From positions 248,001 through 312,000 of the forward strand of contig NZ_JACHGK010000003.1 in NCBI RefSeq assembly GCF_014207535.1: a stretch of DNA of 64,000 nt. Direction: 5' to 3'. This DNA comes from Bacillus benzoevorans. GTDB taxonomy: Bacteria > Bacillota > Bacilli > Bacillales > Cytobacillaceae. Under the pieces are notes generated by a model. The model saw nothing but the letters and a program-made list of their open reading frames with translations, was not told where the DNA came from and did not search any database. A program made the position numbers and the translations under genes. Below, piece after piece: positions 41,893-51,435 of the stretch (positions within the stretch are counted from its first letter, which is position 1; every line of letters begins with the position of its first letter).

Positions 41893-43179
41893 AGAAGCCT
41901 TCTCTTCAGCCTTTTCATAAATATCAATTCCTGCCTCATTTAACATCCATTCAATGTGAACGCCATACCCACTTGTTGGATCATTGACAAAAACATGGGT
42001 AACAGCGCCGACAACCTTCCCATCCTGAATAATCGGGCTGCCGCTCATTCCTTGAACGATTCCCCCCGTTTTGTTTAATAGTTCAGGATCAGTAATCTTA
42101 ATCACCATTCCCTTTGTTGCCGGGAATTTTTGCGGGATGGTGCTGACAATTTCAATATTAAACAGCTTTACCTCGTCATTTTCCACAACCGTTAGAATTT
42201 GTGCCGGTCCTTCTTTTACCTGATGCGATAAGGCTATTGGAAGCGGCTCATCCATAATTCCGTTTTTCATTTCTCTGTTTAATTCACCGAAAATCCCATA
42301 AGGACTGTTTCGTTTAATATTTCCAATTACGGTCTTATCTGGAGAAAAGCGGGCTAATTTCTCGCCAGGATTGCCATTGCTTCCTTTTTCGATTGATGTG
42401 ACGGTCGATTTGACAATTTGTCCGTCACCGACAACAATCGGCTTTTTCGTATCCATATCGGATATTACATGTCCTAACGCACCATATTTTTTCGTTTCGG
42501 GATGATAAAAGGTCATCGTTCCAATTCCAGCCGCAGAATCGCGAATATATAGACCCAGTTTAAAATTCTCTTCCCCTTTTTCCCTTTGCGGCATGAGCTC
42601 AGTCATAAATTTACCGTTTTCCCTCGTTACCATCATTTTTAATGGTTCATGATTTGCTCCTGCTTCTTGCACAAAAGGAGCGACATCGGTCATTTTTTCA
42701 ATCTCTTTCCCATTTATTTGCGTGATAATATCGCCAACTTGTATCCCTGCCTGTTCCCCTGGAGATACTTTACCACTATCGGTTGCTACCTGATGGTGTC
42801 CGACAACTAACACCCCAACGGTATTCAGCTTTACTCCAATCGATTGACCACCGGGAATGACTTTAAAATTCTTTAATACATTGACATCGACCTTTTTAAC
42901 CGGAAATCCTGCCAATTCCAAAAACATTTCATTTTTTCCTTGCTCTTTTGCTTCAAGCGATACAGACTCATGATTCTGGCTTAAAGCCACGATGGCCTGT
43001 TCAGAAGGTACGGTTGCCGAAACTTGAACTGCTTTTGGAAACTGGAACTGCTGCCCTTCAAAAAGGGTAATACTATTTGGAAAGTGTTTATATTGTTGAA
43101 CAGGTTTTGAAAAACCTATAGCAATTAATGAAACAAGGAGAATTCCACCAATTATTTTTCTTAAAAAATCTTTATTCAA
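41890..43179 (-). CDS. spoIVB: SpoIVB serine peptidase
   Basis: A 429-residue S55-family peptidase made in the forespore and secreted to the intermembrane space, where it cleaves SpoIVFA and so triggers pro-SigK processing. A membrane anchor lies near residues 8-25, a PDZ domain at about 115-190 (VSPGEQAGIQVGDIITQING), and the S55 domain after it with catalytic Ser in QGMSGSPIIQDGK. The start is TTG (MNKDFLRK), 9 nt after GAGGAG, giving close to the B. subtilis length. A GGCAAAATTA sequence upstream resembles a SigF/SigG -10 element. Confidence 0.93.
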   Translation of the reverse strand: MNKDFLRKIIGGILLVSLIAIGFSKPVQQYKHFPNSITLFEGQQFQFPKAVQVSATVPSEQAIVALSQNHESVSLEAKEQGKNEMFLELAGFPVKKVDVNVLKNFKVIPGGQSIGVKLNTVGVLVVGHHQVATDSGKVSPGEQAGIQVGDIITQINGKEIEKMTDVAPFVQEAGANHEPLKMMVTRENGKFMTELMPQREKGEENFKLGLYIRDSAAGIGTMTFYHPETKKYGALGHVISDMDTKKPIVVGDGQIVKSTVTSIEKGSNGNPGEKLARFSPDKTVIGNIKRNSPYGIFGELNREMKNGIMDEPLPIALSHQVKEGPAQILTVVENDEVKLFNIEIVSTIPQKFPATKGMVIKITDPELLNKTGGIVQGMSGSPIIQDGKVVGAVTHVFVNDPTSGYGVHIEWMLNEAGIDIYEKAEEKAS

Positions 43180-43436
43180 TCCATTCACTCTCCTCGCTTC
43201 TAGTCCAAAAACCGTCTTAATGGCTACATCTATAATTTTGCCTGCATGATGTGCATTTATAACTGTGACGGTAATAAAAAACCTGTAGAATGAGGAAATA
43301 TTTCGCAATCTTCTTTAAGTGAATGAATATGTCCGGCAAAAAGAAGGCTTGTGCAAGTAGAACCTGCCCCTTCCATACGGCGGCTTTAGTTTAGCCGATG
43401 TATCAATTGGGTGTCAGACCCCATATGTAACAATCC

Positions 43437-45125
43437 TTAATACACCTTTGTATTATGAGCAAGCTGAAGTAATTCTTTCGCATGCTCTTTTGTTAAATCA
43501 GTGATTTCCGCTCCCGAGATCATGCGCCCGATCTCCCTAATTTTCTCTTCTTCAGTCAGCGCCTTAACCGTTGTTTTCGTTCTGCCGTCTTTGGTGGCTT
43601 TTGCAATATATAAATGAGTATCTGCCATTGCCGCCACCTGAGGCAGGTGGGAAATACAGAGGACTTGGGAATCAATTGATACTTTATGAATTTTTTCGGC
43701 AATTGCCTGTGCTACCCGTCCGCTGACCCCGGTATCTACTTCGTCAAAGATAATGGAAGTGACTTCCTGATGCTTCGAAAAAATGCTTTTTAGTGCCAGC
43801 ATAATCCGTGACAATTCCCCTCCCGAAGCAATTTTGGATAACGGTTTTAAAGGTTCGCCAGGATTAGCGGTTAAATAAAATTCTACTTGATCCATGCCAT
43901 TTGCTGAAAACTGGTTTTCCAGTTTTGCCATTCTTACTTCAAATACTGTTTTTTGCATGTAAAGTTCTTTTAATTCATGATGGATCGCTCTAGTTAATTC
44001 CTTGGCAAAATGACTGCGGACGCTGGTTAATTCTTTTCCTTCCACCATCAGATCCTTCTTCAGCGAGACAAGCTCTTTTTGCAGCTGTTCGATGTGGGTT
44101 TCTTTATTTTGCAGCGTTTCAATTTCCTCGTCAATTTTCGCGCCGTATTCTAAAATCGCCGCGATCGAGGGACCGTATTTGCGCTTTAATTGATTAATTT
44201 CCGTTATGCGATCCTCTATTTCATTCAGTCTTTGCGGGTCAAATTCAAGATTATCCAATTCACTTCGCAGCGTTCGCGCTGCATCTTCCAAAACATAGTA
44301 GCTGTTTGACACCGACTCCGCTAATTCTTTATAATCAGGGTTCAGCACAGCAGCATCCTCTAAATTATTCATCACTAGACCAAGCCAGTCCAATCCTTTT
44401 TGCTCGCCGCGCAGCCCATTATAGCTTAATTGAACGGCTTCATGGATGCGTTCAAAATTAGATAGCCGCTTTCTTTCCTCAAGCAGTTTCTCATCCTCAT
44501 TTAATTTCAAATTAGCCGCTTGAATTTCCGAAAGCTGGAATTGAATCAAGTCAAGCCGATGTGCCATCTGCTGTTCATTTTCATTGAGACTATTCAACTT
44601 TCTCAGCGTCTTTTCGTAATTTCGGTATACCTGTCCGTATTCTTCCAAAGCTGCGGTAACTTTATCTTTACCAAACTGGTCTAGAAGGGACAAGTGCTTC
44701 GTTTCATCCATTAGCTCCTGATGTTCATGCTGACCATGAATATCGACTAAAGTACTGCCTATTTCACGTAAAACGGAAATGGTGACGAGTTTTCCATTGA
44801 TGCGGCATACACTCTTCCCACTTTTATAAATGTCCCGCCGCAGGACTATCATGTCGTCCTCTATTTCAATGCCCAATTCCAGTGCCTTCTTAAAAATAGG
44901 ATGACTCATTTTTTGCAGCAGAAAAAGGCCTTCAATCTCGGCACGGTCTTCTCCGTAACGGACAAAATCTGAAGAGCCTCTCCCGCCAACAAGTAAATGG
45001 ATCGCATCAATGATAATAGATTTCCCTGCACCTGTTTCACCAGTCAAAACAGTCAAGCCCTTTTCCAAAGAAATAGACAGGGTTTCAATAATGGCAAAGT
45101 TTTTTATCGACAGTTCACTCAGCAT
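43437..45125 (-). CDS. recN: DNA repair protein RecN
   Basis: A 562-residue SMC-like ATPase. The N-terminal Walker A is LTGETGAGKSIIIDAIHLL; a coiled-coil middle (about 160-370) is broken near the family's usual position; the C-terminal half holds the signature SGGELSRIMLALKS and Walker B in TSIIFDEVDTG. It gathers at double-strand breaks and assists recombination. GAGGTGAGCGGAC precedes the ATG, 20 nt after argR, so it is expressed with argR from a promoter overlapped by a LexA-like box. Confidence 0.96.
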   Translation of the reverse strand: MLSELSIKNFAIIETLSISLEKGLTVLTGETGAGKSIIIDAIHLLVGGRGSSDFVRYGEDRAEIEGLFLLQKMSHPIFKKALELGIEIEDDMIVLRRDIYKSGKSVCRINGKLVTISVLREIGSTLVDIHGQHEHQELMDETKHLSLLDQFGKDKVTAALEEYGQVYRNYEKTLRKLNSLNENEQQMAHRLDLIQFQLSEIQAANLKLNEDEKLLEERKRLSNFERIHEAVQLSYNGLRGEQKGLDWLGLVMNNLEDAAVLNPDYKELAESVSNSYYVLEDAARTLRSELDNLEFDPQRLNEIEDRITEINQLKRKYGPSIAAILEYGAKIDEEIETLQNKETHIEQLQKELVSLKKDLMVEGKELTSVRSHFAKELTRAIHHELKELYMQKTVFEVRMAKLENQFSANGMDQVEFYLTANPGEPLKPLSKIASGGELSRIMLALKSIFSKHQEVTSIIFDEVDTGVSGRVAQAIAEKIHKVSIDSQVLCISHLPQVAAMADTHLYIAKATKDGRTKTTVKALTEEEKIREIGRMISGAEITDLTKEHAKELLQLAHNTKVY

Positions 45126-45144
45126 GTCCGCTCACCTCTTTGAA

Positions 45145-45594
45145 TTAAAGTAAATCAAGAAATCGCTGCGAAACGATTTCTGTGTCTTTTTCATTTCGGC
45201 AAATCACTAAAATCGTATCATCTCCGCTGACAGTGCCAACAATGTCCTCCCAGTCCAAATGATCAATCAGTGCGGCGATGGCCATCGCATTTCCGGGCAG
45301 TGTTTTCATAACAAGCAAGTGACCGGCAGAATCAATCCTGACAAAGGCATCAATTAAATGCCGTTTCAACTTGTGAAGCGGGTTAAACCTTTGATCTGCG
45401 GGCAGGCTATACTTATAACGCCCGTCTAATAGCGGAACCTTCACTAAATGGAGTTCTTTAATATCGCGGGAAACCGTGGCCTGTGTCACATTGTATCCCT
45501 GACTTTTTAATTCATCTACCAGTTCATCCTGGGTTTCTATATCATTATTTGCAATAATTTCGCGAATTTTTATATGACGTTGTCCTTTATTCAT
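45145..45594 (-). CDS. argR: Arginine repressor ArgR/AhrC
   Basis: A 149-residue ArgR-family regulator. The winged-helix DNA-binding domain (1-70) includes QDELVDELKSQGYNVTQATV and SRDIKELHLVKVP; the C-terminal domain (about 80-149) with DWEDIVGTVSGDDTILVICR binds arginine and forms hexamers. It represses arginine synthesis and activates catabolism. GAGGTGAAACA precedes the ATG. An ARG box lies in its own leader, pointing to autoregulation. Confidence 0.96.
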   Translation of the reverse strand: MNKGQRHIKIREIIANNDIETQDELVDELKSQGYNVTQATVSRDIKELHLVKVPLLDGRYKYSLPADQRFNPLHKLKRHLIDAFVRIDSAGHLLVMKTLPGNAMAIAALIDHLDWEDIVGTVSGDDTILVICRNEKDTEIVSQRFLDLL

Positions 45595-45664
45595 TGTTTC
45601 ACCTCATGAAATGTCTCCATTTGGGATATTCACTTATATGTTAGCCGATTTTTTTCATTTTGTA

Positions 45665-45680
45665 CATGAATATTTATGCA
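45665..45680. promoter_or_regulatory. ARG box upstream of argR
   Basis: CATGAATATTTATGCA is a near-palindromic match to the ArgR/AhrC operator (TGAAT, four A/T, AT-CA half), about 70 nt before argR and 58 nt after the -10 element. Confidence 0.6.
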
Positions 45681-45737
45681 AAAAAGTGAGTTAATAACTC
45701 AGAAGACATCCATCCTAATATCAACGCCTTTTGGAAT

Positions 45738-45778
45738 ATTATACAACATTCCTTGTGAGAAAAACAAACGATTGTTCG
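45738..45778 (-). promoter_or_regulatory. argR-recN promoter with LexA-like box
   Basis: On the minus strand TTGTTT (45762-45767) and TATAAT (45738-45743) are spaced by 18 nt. CGAACAATCGTTTG (45765-45778) overlaps the -35 element and fits the Bacillus LexA consensus CGAACRNRYGTTYG with one mismatch. Confidence 0.6.
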
Positions 45779-45783
45779 TTTAA

Positions 45784-45840
45784 TAAAAAAAAGAACCGCA
45801 CTCTTGTTAATCATATTCTTTAACAAGCGGCCATTCTTTT
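45784..45840 (-). terminator. Terminator of tlyA
   Basis: TTGTTA/TAACAA core with CCGC/GCGG and AAGAA/TTCTT extensions forms an interrupted long stem, followed on the minus strand by T7. Confidence 0.65.
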
Positions 45841-45863
45841 ACATAAAAATATTAAATATGTGA

Positions 45864-46703
45864 TTATTCCACGTCAGGTTTCGCCTTCAGTTCTTCATGA
45901 GCGCGTTTCACGATTGCCTCCGGTGTTTCCTTAAGTTGATTTTCTCCCTCTGTCAAATCTCCGCCCCAGTATAAATGCAGCAGAAATTCAATATTCCCTT
46001 CTCCGCCGGTAATAGGGGAAAAAGAAAGATCTTTTACCACATATCCTGTTTCTAGTGAGAAATCGATCATCGATTGAATCACTTGCTGATGAACCTTCGG
46101 ATCACGGACAATTCCCTTTTTGCCAACCTGTTCCCGTCCGGCTTCAAACTGCGGCTTTACAAGAGCCACGATATCGCTTCCCGGCACCAATAAGTTTTTG
46201 AGAACCGGGAGAATTAGCTTCAATGAAATAAACGATACATCTATAGATGCAAAATTTGGCATTTCCCCTGCTAAATCACTTGGTGTGACATAACGGAAGT
46301 TTGTTCGTTCCATGACCACAACCCGTTCATCCTGGCGCAGCTTCCACGCCAGCTGGTTGTAACCGACATCCAGTGCATAGGACAGCTTCGCCCCATTTTG
46401 CAGAGCACAATCCGTAAATCCCCCTGTTGAGGCCCCAATATCCAAGAGAACCTTATCCGAAACACTCACATCAAATACTTTTAATGCTTTTTCCAGCTTC
46501 AGACCTCCCCTGCTGACATAGGGCAGCGTTTTCCCTTTCACCGTAAGCGGAGTATCAGCAGGAATTTTTTCTCCGGGTTTATCGAGACGGGTTTCATGGC
46601 TGTATACAATCCCTGCCATAATCGCCCGTTTCGCCTTTTCCCTCGTTTCAAATAACCCTTGTTCTACCAATAATACATCAACGCGTTCCTTCTTACTTTT
46701 CAT
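45864..46703 (-). CDS. yqxC: TlyA family rRNA methyltransferase (YqxC)
   Basis: A 279-residue protein with an N-terminal S4 RNA-binding domain (about 5-65; ERVDVLLVEQGLFETREKAK) and a FtsJ-like methyltransferase domain (about 80-250) with the SAM motif LDIGASTGGFTDCALQNGA. TlyA proteins 2'-O-methylate 16S/23S rRNA cytidines and were once called hemolysins. The ATG chosen matches the B. subtilis start; a GTG one codon earlier overlaps nothing but directly follows the dxs TGA. Second gene after dxs. Confidence 0.92.
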   Translation of the reverse strand: MKSKKERVDVLLVEQGLFETREKAKRAIMAGIVYSHETRLDKPGEKIPADTPLTVKGKTLPYVSRGGLKLEKALKVFDVSVSDKVLLDIGASTGGFTDCALQNGAKLSYALDVGYNQLAWKLRQDERVVVMERTNFRYVTPSDLAGEMPNFASIDVSFISLKLILPVLKNLLVPGSDIVALVKPQFEAGREQVGKKGIVRDPKVHQQVIQSMIDFSLETGYVVKDLSFSPITGGEGNIEFLLHLYWGGDLTEGENQLKETPEAIVKRAHEELKAKPDVE

Positions 46704-46706
46704 CAC

Positions 46707-48599
46707 TCAAGCCCTTTTTTGTTTTTTTCTGGCAATCGAATTTATCTTCTTCACAATTTCTTCTACTGTTAGACCGATTTCCTCCAATAATTCCTTCACA
46801 CCGCCATGTTCAATAAAGCGGTCAGGAATTCCCATACGGTGTATTTCACTATGGTGAAACCCGTGATCGTGGGAAAATTCCAATACAGCGCTGCCAAAGC
46901 CGCCCTGAAGAACCGCCTCCTCAATCGTTACAAGCGGAATATTCAGCTGCAAGAGGGAAGTTAACAACTTCTCATCCAACGGTTTGATGAAACGGGCATT
47001 GACCACTTTCACCGAACAGCCTTGCTTTTCTAAAATCGCTGCAGCCTTTATCGCCATTGGAATCGTCGTACCAAAGGTTAAAATGGCTGCATCCTTTCCT
47101 TCTTTTAATACTTCCCAACTGCCAATTGGTATCGCATGAAGCGTCTCATCAAGCGGGACACCAAGCCCGTTGCCCCGTGGAAAACGGAGTGCAATCGGTC
47201 CGTCATCATACGTTAATCCGGTATACACCATATGCTGGCCTTCATTTTCATCCTTCGGCATCATAATGACCATATTGGGAAGATTGCGCAAGAAGGCAAT
47301 ATCAAAGACACCTTGATGCGTTTCGCCATCTGCTCCAACTAATCCGGCACGATCAATCCCAATAAAAACATTTAAATTCTGACGGCAAATATCATGAACG
47401 ACCTGATCATAAGCGCGCTGTAAGAAGGTGGAATAAATGGCAAGGAACGGTTTCATCTTCTGCGTCGCCAGTCCCGCCGCAACGGTCGCCGCATGCTGTT
47501 CAGCAATGCCCACATCGAACATCCGATCAGGAAACTCGCTGGCAAATCCCTCAAGCTTAGAACCGACCGGCATCGCAGGTGTAATCGCCACGATCCGCTC
47601 ATCTTCCCGTGCCATCCGTCTTACGGTTTCACTCACAAGCTTACTCCAAGCAGGAGGCGAGTTAACCGGCTTTAAAAAGTCACCCGTTTCAATTTTATAG
47701 GGTCCTGTACCGTGCCAGTTCCCGGTACGGTCATTTTCAGCCGGTTGATACCCTTTCCCTTTTTTCGTAATCACATGGAGTAAAATGGGTCCTTCCATCT
47801 TTTTGGCATAAGCAATGTTTTCAAACAATGCCTCGTAGTTATGTCCATCTACAGGACCAAGATAGGTAAAGCCTAATTCCTCAAAAAAGACCCCGGAAAC
47901 CAATAAGTATTTTAAGCTGTCTTTTATTTTTTCTGCCGTTGCCGCAATTTTCCCGCCAACAGCTGGAATTCTTTTCATCAGTGCTTCCAGTTCATCCTTC
48001 GCCCATTGGTACTTTCCGGCGGTGCGCAGCCGGCCTAAAACATTGTGCAGGGCCCCTACATTCGGAGCGATCGACATTTCGTTGTCATTCAATATGACAA
48101 TCATATTTTTTCTTTCATGACCGATATGATTGAGTGCCTCTAATGCCATCCCTCCGGTGAGCGCACCGTCGCCGATGACAGGAACGACATAACTTTGTTC
48201 CTTCCTTAGGTCTCGGGCAATCGCCATCCCCATCGCCGCCGATAAAGAAGTCGAGCTGTGTCCAGTTTCCCATACATCATGCTCACTTTCCATCATTTTA
48301 GGAAAACCGCTTAATCCTTTATATTGACGCAATGAATCAAACTCGGAAGCTCTGCCTGTTAGAATTTTATGAACATAGGATTGATGTCCGACATCCCAAA
48401 TAATTTTATCATTCGGACTGTCAAAACTGCGATGAAGAGCAATGGTCAATTCAACAACTCCTAAATTTGGACCAATATGACCTCCTGTTTTAGAGAGTTG
48501 ATGAATCAAAAAATCGCGGATCTCTTCACTGAGCTTCTCTAATTCCCTTATCGTCATCCCTTTCAAAAACGAAGGGTCTTTAATATTAAATAGATCCAT
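46707..48599 (-). CDS. dxs: 1-deoxy-D-xylulose-5-phosphate synthase
   Basis: A 630-residue thiamine diphosphate enzyme that condenses pyruvate and glyceraldehyde-3-phosphate, the entry into the MEP isoprenoid pathway. Domain I has DVGHQSYVHKILTGR and the TPP motif VIGDGALTGGMALEALNHIG to LNDNEMSI; domain II starts around VAITPAMPVGSKLEGFASEF with FDVGIAEQHAATVAAGLA; the transketolase C-terminal domain begins near residue 500. Length is standard. Located downstream of ispA with a terminator between them. Confidence 0.96.
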   Translation of the reverse strand: MDLFNIKDPSFLKGMTIRELEKLSEEIRDFLIHQLSKTGGHIGPNLGVVELTIALHRSFDSPNDKIIWDVGHQSYVHKILTGRASEFDSLRQYKGLSGFPKMMESEHDVWETGHSSTSLSAAMGMAIARDLRKEQSYVVPVIGDGALTGGMALEALNHIGHERKNMIVILNDNEMSIAPNVGALHNVLGRLRTAGKYQWAKDELEALMKRIPAVGGKIAATAEKIKDSLKYLLVSGVFFEELGFTYLGPVDGHNYEALFENIAYAKKMEGPILLHVITKKGKGYQPAENDRTGNWHGTGPYKIETGDFLKPVNSPPAWSKLVSETVRRMAREDERIVAITPAMPVGSKLEGFASEFPDRMFDVGIAEQHAATVAAGLATQKMKPFLAIYSTFLQRAYDQVVHDICRQNLNVFIGIDRAGLVGADGETHQGVFDIAFLRNLPNMVIMMPKDENEGQHMVYTGLTYDDGPIALRFPRGNGLGVPLDETLHAIPIGSWEVLKEGKDAAILTFGTTIPMAIKAAAILEKQGCSVKVVNARFIKPLDEKLLTSLLQLNIPLVTIEEAVLQGGFGSAVLEFSHDHGFHHSEIHRMGIPDRFIEHGGVKELLEEIGLTVEEIVKKINSIARKKQKRA

Positions 48600-48740
48600 T
48601 CAGTGGATCACTCACTTTCATTTCTTATTGTTCAACGACCGATATTTCGTCATTTTTTGTTTTAAGAGCAAAAACATCTATCTATAAAGTACATCATTGT
48701 AACCGATTTTTAAAATGTTTGCAGCCCTTTCATAACGGTA

Positions 48741-48774
48741 AAAAGACCGCTAGCACCTAGATGGTGATAACGGT
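48741..48774 (-). terminator. Probable terminator of the nusB-xseA-xseB-ispA operon
   Basis: ACCG/CGGT and CACC/GGTG stems are separated by an internal loop, and TCTTTTT follows on the minus strand. It lies between ispA and dxs, so dxs probably has its own promoter. Confidence 0.55.
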
Positions 48775-48828
48775 GTTTATCTATAATCATACGATAAATT
48801 ACTGGAGCTATTCCAATTAATCTTCTAA

Positions 48829-49725
48829 TTAATGATCTCTTTTTGCCACAAGATCGGTAATTTCCTGAAGAAGTGCAGTTTTGGCACCTGTTTTTTCTAA
48901 AGCTGTCAAAGCTCCTGCAATTTGCTGCTCGAGGGCCGCTTTTGCTCCTTCTACACCTAAAAGGGCTGGATAAGTGGATTTATGTTTGTCCTCATCACTG
49001 CCAACAGGCTTTCCTAATATCTCTTCATTTCCGTCCAAATCAAGTAAATCATCACGAATTTGAAACGCAAGACCTAAATGCATAGAAAAATCATGCAGGT
49101 ATCTTTTCGTCTCCATATTGGCACCAGCAATCACAGCCCCTGCCATGACGCTGTAAGTTAACAGTTTACCTGTTTTATGACTATGAATGTATTCCAGTTC
49201 CTCTATATTTAAGCTTTTATCTTCGCCTTCAATATCTGCGGTCTGTCCGCCGACCATTCCCTCAGCACCTGCAGCTAACGCCAGTTCGCGGATTAATTCA
49301 AGCTTTGCTTCAAGCGGTATTGACTGTTCTGGAGCCTCGGCAATCATTTGAAAGCTAACGGTTAACAAGGCATCCCCTGCCAAAATAGCATTTGCCTCCC
49401 CGAAAACCTTATGATTAGTCGGTTTGCCGCGGCGCAGGTCATCATCATCCATGCTTGGCAGGTCATCATGAATTAGTGAATAAGTATGGAGCATTTCGAT
49501 GGCACAAGCAGGAAATAATCCCTGTTCCGGATCTTTCCCCAGTGCATCCAATGTTGCGAATAATAATAACGGTCTGATCCGTTTTCCGCCTGCTGTCAGG
49601 GAATAGAGCATGGCATCTTTTAGCACGGCCGGTGTTTGGAGTAGATTGACACTCTCCTCCATCTGTCTCTCGAGTATCTCTTTATATTTTCTGAAAAAAA
49701 CTTCAAAGGTGCTGCTGTCTGACAA
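48829..49725 (-). CDS. ispA: Geranyl/farnesyl diphosphate synthase
   Basis: A 298-residue trans-prenyltransferase. The first Asp-rich motif is HDDLPSMDDDDLRRGKPTNH (about 88-107) and the second QIRDDLLDLDGNEE (about 225); KRIRPLLLFA near 47 binds isopentenyl diphosphate. It makes farnesyl diphosphate for undecaprenol, menaquinone and heme O. Start TTG after GAGGAGTAAATT. It follows xseB with 3 nt spacing. Confidence 0.95.
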   Translation of the reverse strand: MSDSSTFEVFFRKYKEILERQMEESVNLLQTPAVLKDAMLYSLTAGGKRIRPLLLFATLDALGKDPEQGLFPACAIEMLHTYSLIHDDLPSMDDDDLRRGKPTNHKVFGEANAILAGDALLTVSFQMIAEAPEQSIPLEAKLELIRELALAAGAEGMVGGQTADIEGEDKSLNIEELEYIHSHKTGKLLTYSVMAGAVIAGANMETKRYLHDFSMHLGLAFQIRDDLLDLDGNEEILGKPVGSDEDKHKSTYPALLGVEGAKAALEQQIAGALTALEKTGAKTALLQEITDLVAKRDH

Positions 49726-49728
49726 AAT

Positions 49729-49971
49729 TTACTCCTCCTCAGGGATAGTAAAGGTTTCCTTTTCGCCATCAGATGTCAAAATCTGCGTCAATTGCTCCTC
49801 TACGCTTTTTAGCTTTTCATGACAAAGCTTGGAAAGTTCCATTCCATTTTTGTAGATGGAGATGGCTTCTTCTAAAGGAACATCTCCTTCTTCAAGTCGA
49901 TCTACAATGATTTCTAACTGCTCCATTGCTTCTTCAAATGATAGGGTCTTTTCTTCTGCCACTGTCTTCAC
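49729..49971 (-). CDS. xseB: Exodeoxyribonuclease VII small subunit
   Basis: An 80-residue helical protein with the family core LSFEEAMEQLEIIVDRLEEG (about 10-29) and MELSKLCHEKLKSVEEQL. It binds XseA in multiple copies to form ExoVII, which degrades single-stranded DNA. GTG start overlaps the xseA stop in GTGA, indicating coupled translation. Confidence 0.94.
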   Translation of the reverse strand: MKTVAEEKTLSFEEAMEQLEIIVDRLEEGDVPLEEAISIYKNGMELSKLCHEKLKSVEEQLTQILTSDGEKETFTIPEEE

Positions 49972-51311
49972 TCCCTTTTATCCACCACTTCACAAATTAA
50001 TGTGCCGTCTGCTAGCCTTACTGCCACTTTCTCCTCTACGTGAACATCGGCAACGCTTTTGACAAGCCTGCCATCCTCTGCATAGGTGAGACTGTAACCA
50101 CGTTCCATAATTTTAAGCGGACTTAATGCTTCTAAGGTTGAAAGCATAGCAGCAAAATCGGCATGCTTTTTAGCTAATATGACAGACATCGCTCTTAGTA
50201 GTGCTTTTGCTGTCTTTTCCTGCTGTTCCTTCGCCCCAGCCAACTGGGCATGCGGATGATTTCTGTTTAGACGTCTATCCGTATGCTCCAACTGCGCCCG
50301 TTTCAGCGAAAACAGCTTTTGTGAATTTCGTACGAGCTGCTCTTGTATTTTATCAAGCTGCTCCAATTTTTGTTCATACAGCCTGTGCGGGTAGCGAAAT
50401 GCGTAGGATTTGTCCATCCGTGTCAGTTTAGTTCGCTGCTGACTGATTTTCTCCTTCATTCCCCGAGTCATCATCATTTGTCTCGTTAATACCCGTTCTA
50501 AGAGTTCATTGATATGCGGTACGGCCAATTCTGCAGCGGCCGTTGGTGTCGGCGCTCTTAAATCGGCGACAAAATCAGCGATCGTGAAATCTGTTTCGTG
50601 TCCGACAGCCGAAATAATTGGGACATTCGATTCATAAATGGACCTTGCGACGATTTCCTCATTAAACGCCCATAATTCTTCTATTGAGCCGCCGCCGCGT
50701 CCAACAATAAGAACATCGATCCCGTGAACAGTCTTGTTCGCCTCTTGGATTGCTGCGGCAACCGATGGTGCGGCTTGCTCTCCCTGCACTAATGCTGGAA
50801 AGATTAAGATATTGGCAATCGGAAATCTTCGTTTTATGGTGGTAATAATATCGCGAATCGCTGCTCCGGTCGGAGATGTAATCACCCCTACCGTCTTCGG
50901 AAACTTCGGCAGGCTTTTTTTATGCTCTTGGGCAAAGTATCCTAGCTTGTTCAGTTTTTCTTTTAACTGTTCAAAGGCGAGATACAAATCACCGATTCCG
51001 TCCGGCTGCATTTCCTTTACATACATTTGATATTGACCGCTCGACTCATACACGGTAATTTCGCCGCGCAGCAGGACCTTCATCCCATTTTCCGGGGAAA
51101 ATTTCATTGAGCGGTTATAGCTGGAAAACATCACGGCCAGAATTCTGGCTTTCTCATCCTTTAAGGTAAAATACATATGACCGCTCGAATGCTGTTTGAA
51201 ATTGGAGATTTCTCCTTTGACAAACACATCCTGCAAATGCGGATCCGCGTCAAATTTCCGTTTAATATATTTTGTTAAAGCACTGACGGTTAAAAAACGC
51301 TGCTCCTTCAT
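49968..51311 (-). CDS. xseA: Exodeoxyribonuclease VII large subunit
   Basis: A 447-residue nuclease subunit: an OB fold (about 1-105; DVFVKGEISNFKQHSSGHMY), the catalytic domain (about 125-320; GVITSPTGAAIRDIITTIKR, IVGRGGGSIEELWAFN, SAVGHETDFTIADFVADLRA), then a coiled coil to the C-terminus. It degrades single-stranded DNA from both ends together with XseB. AAGGAGTTTGCCT precedes the ATG; the frame is open 12 codons upstream. In B. subtilis folD lies directly before it; here nusB does. Confidence 0.95.
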   Translation of the reverse strand: MKEQRFLTVSALTKYIKRKFDADPHLQDVFVKGEISNFKQHSSGHMYFTLKDEKARILAVMFSSYNRSMKFSPENGMKVLLRGEITVYESSGQYQMYVKEMQPDGIGDLYLAFEQLKEKLNKLGYFAQEHKKSLPKFPKTVGVITSPTGAAIRDIITTIKRRFPIANILIFPALVQGEQAAPSVAAAIQEANKTVHGIDVLIVGRGGGSIEELWAFNEEIVARSIYESNVPIISAVGHETDFTIADFVADLRAPTPTAAAELAVPHINELLERVLTRQMMMTRGMKEKISQQRTKLTRMDKSYAFRYPHRLYEQKLEQLDKIQEQLVRNSQKLFSLKRAQLEHTDRRLNRNHPHAQLAGAKEQQEKTAKALLRAMSVILAKKHADFAAMLSTLEALSPLKIMERGYSLTYAEDGRLVKSVADVHVEEKVAVRLADGTLICEVVDKRE

Positions 51312-51435
51312 AGGCAAACTCCTTAAATAGGATCTGTGCTCCATCAAACTGCCGTTCTTCTTTCAAGCGGGATAAACGGCCCGAAGCCCATGATCCGATA
51401 AATTTCGCGTGCAGAATTTTTAGGCTCACAAAACC

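Noticed and set aside
43405..43425. TGGGGTCTGACACCCA-like sequence between spoIVB and recN
   Set aside because: It is a short imperfect hairpin without a T-run. It could be a dispersed repeat, but only one copy is in the window.
51374..51429. Minus-strand GTG frame of about 55 codons between nusB and xseA, and a second frame reading KNSAREIYRIMGFGPF
   Set aside because: The first overlaps the xseA start by about 50 nt and has only a weak site; the second has no start. Neither resembles the end of FolD.
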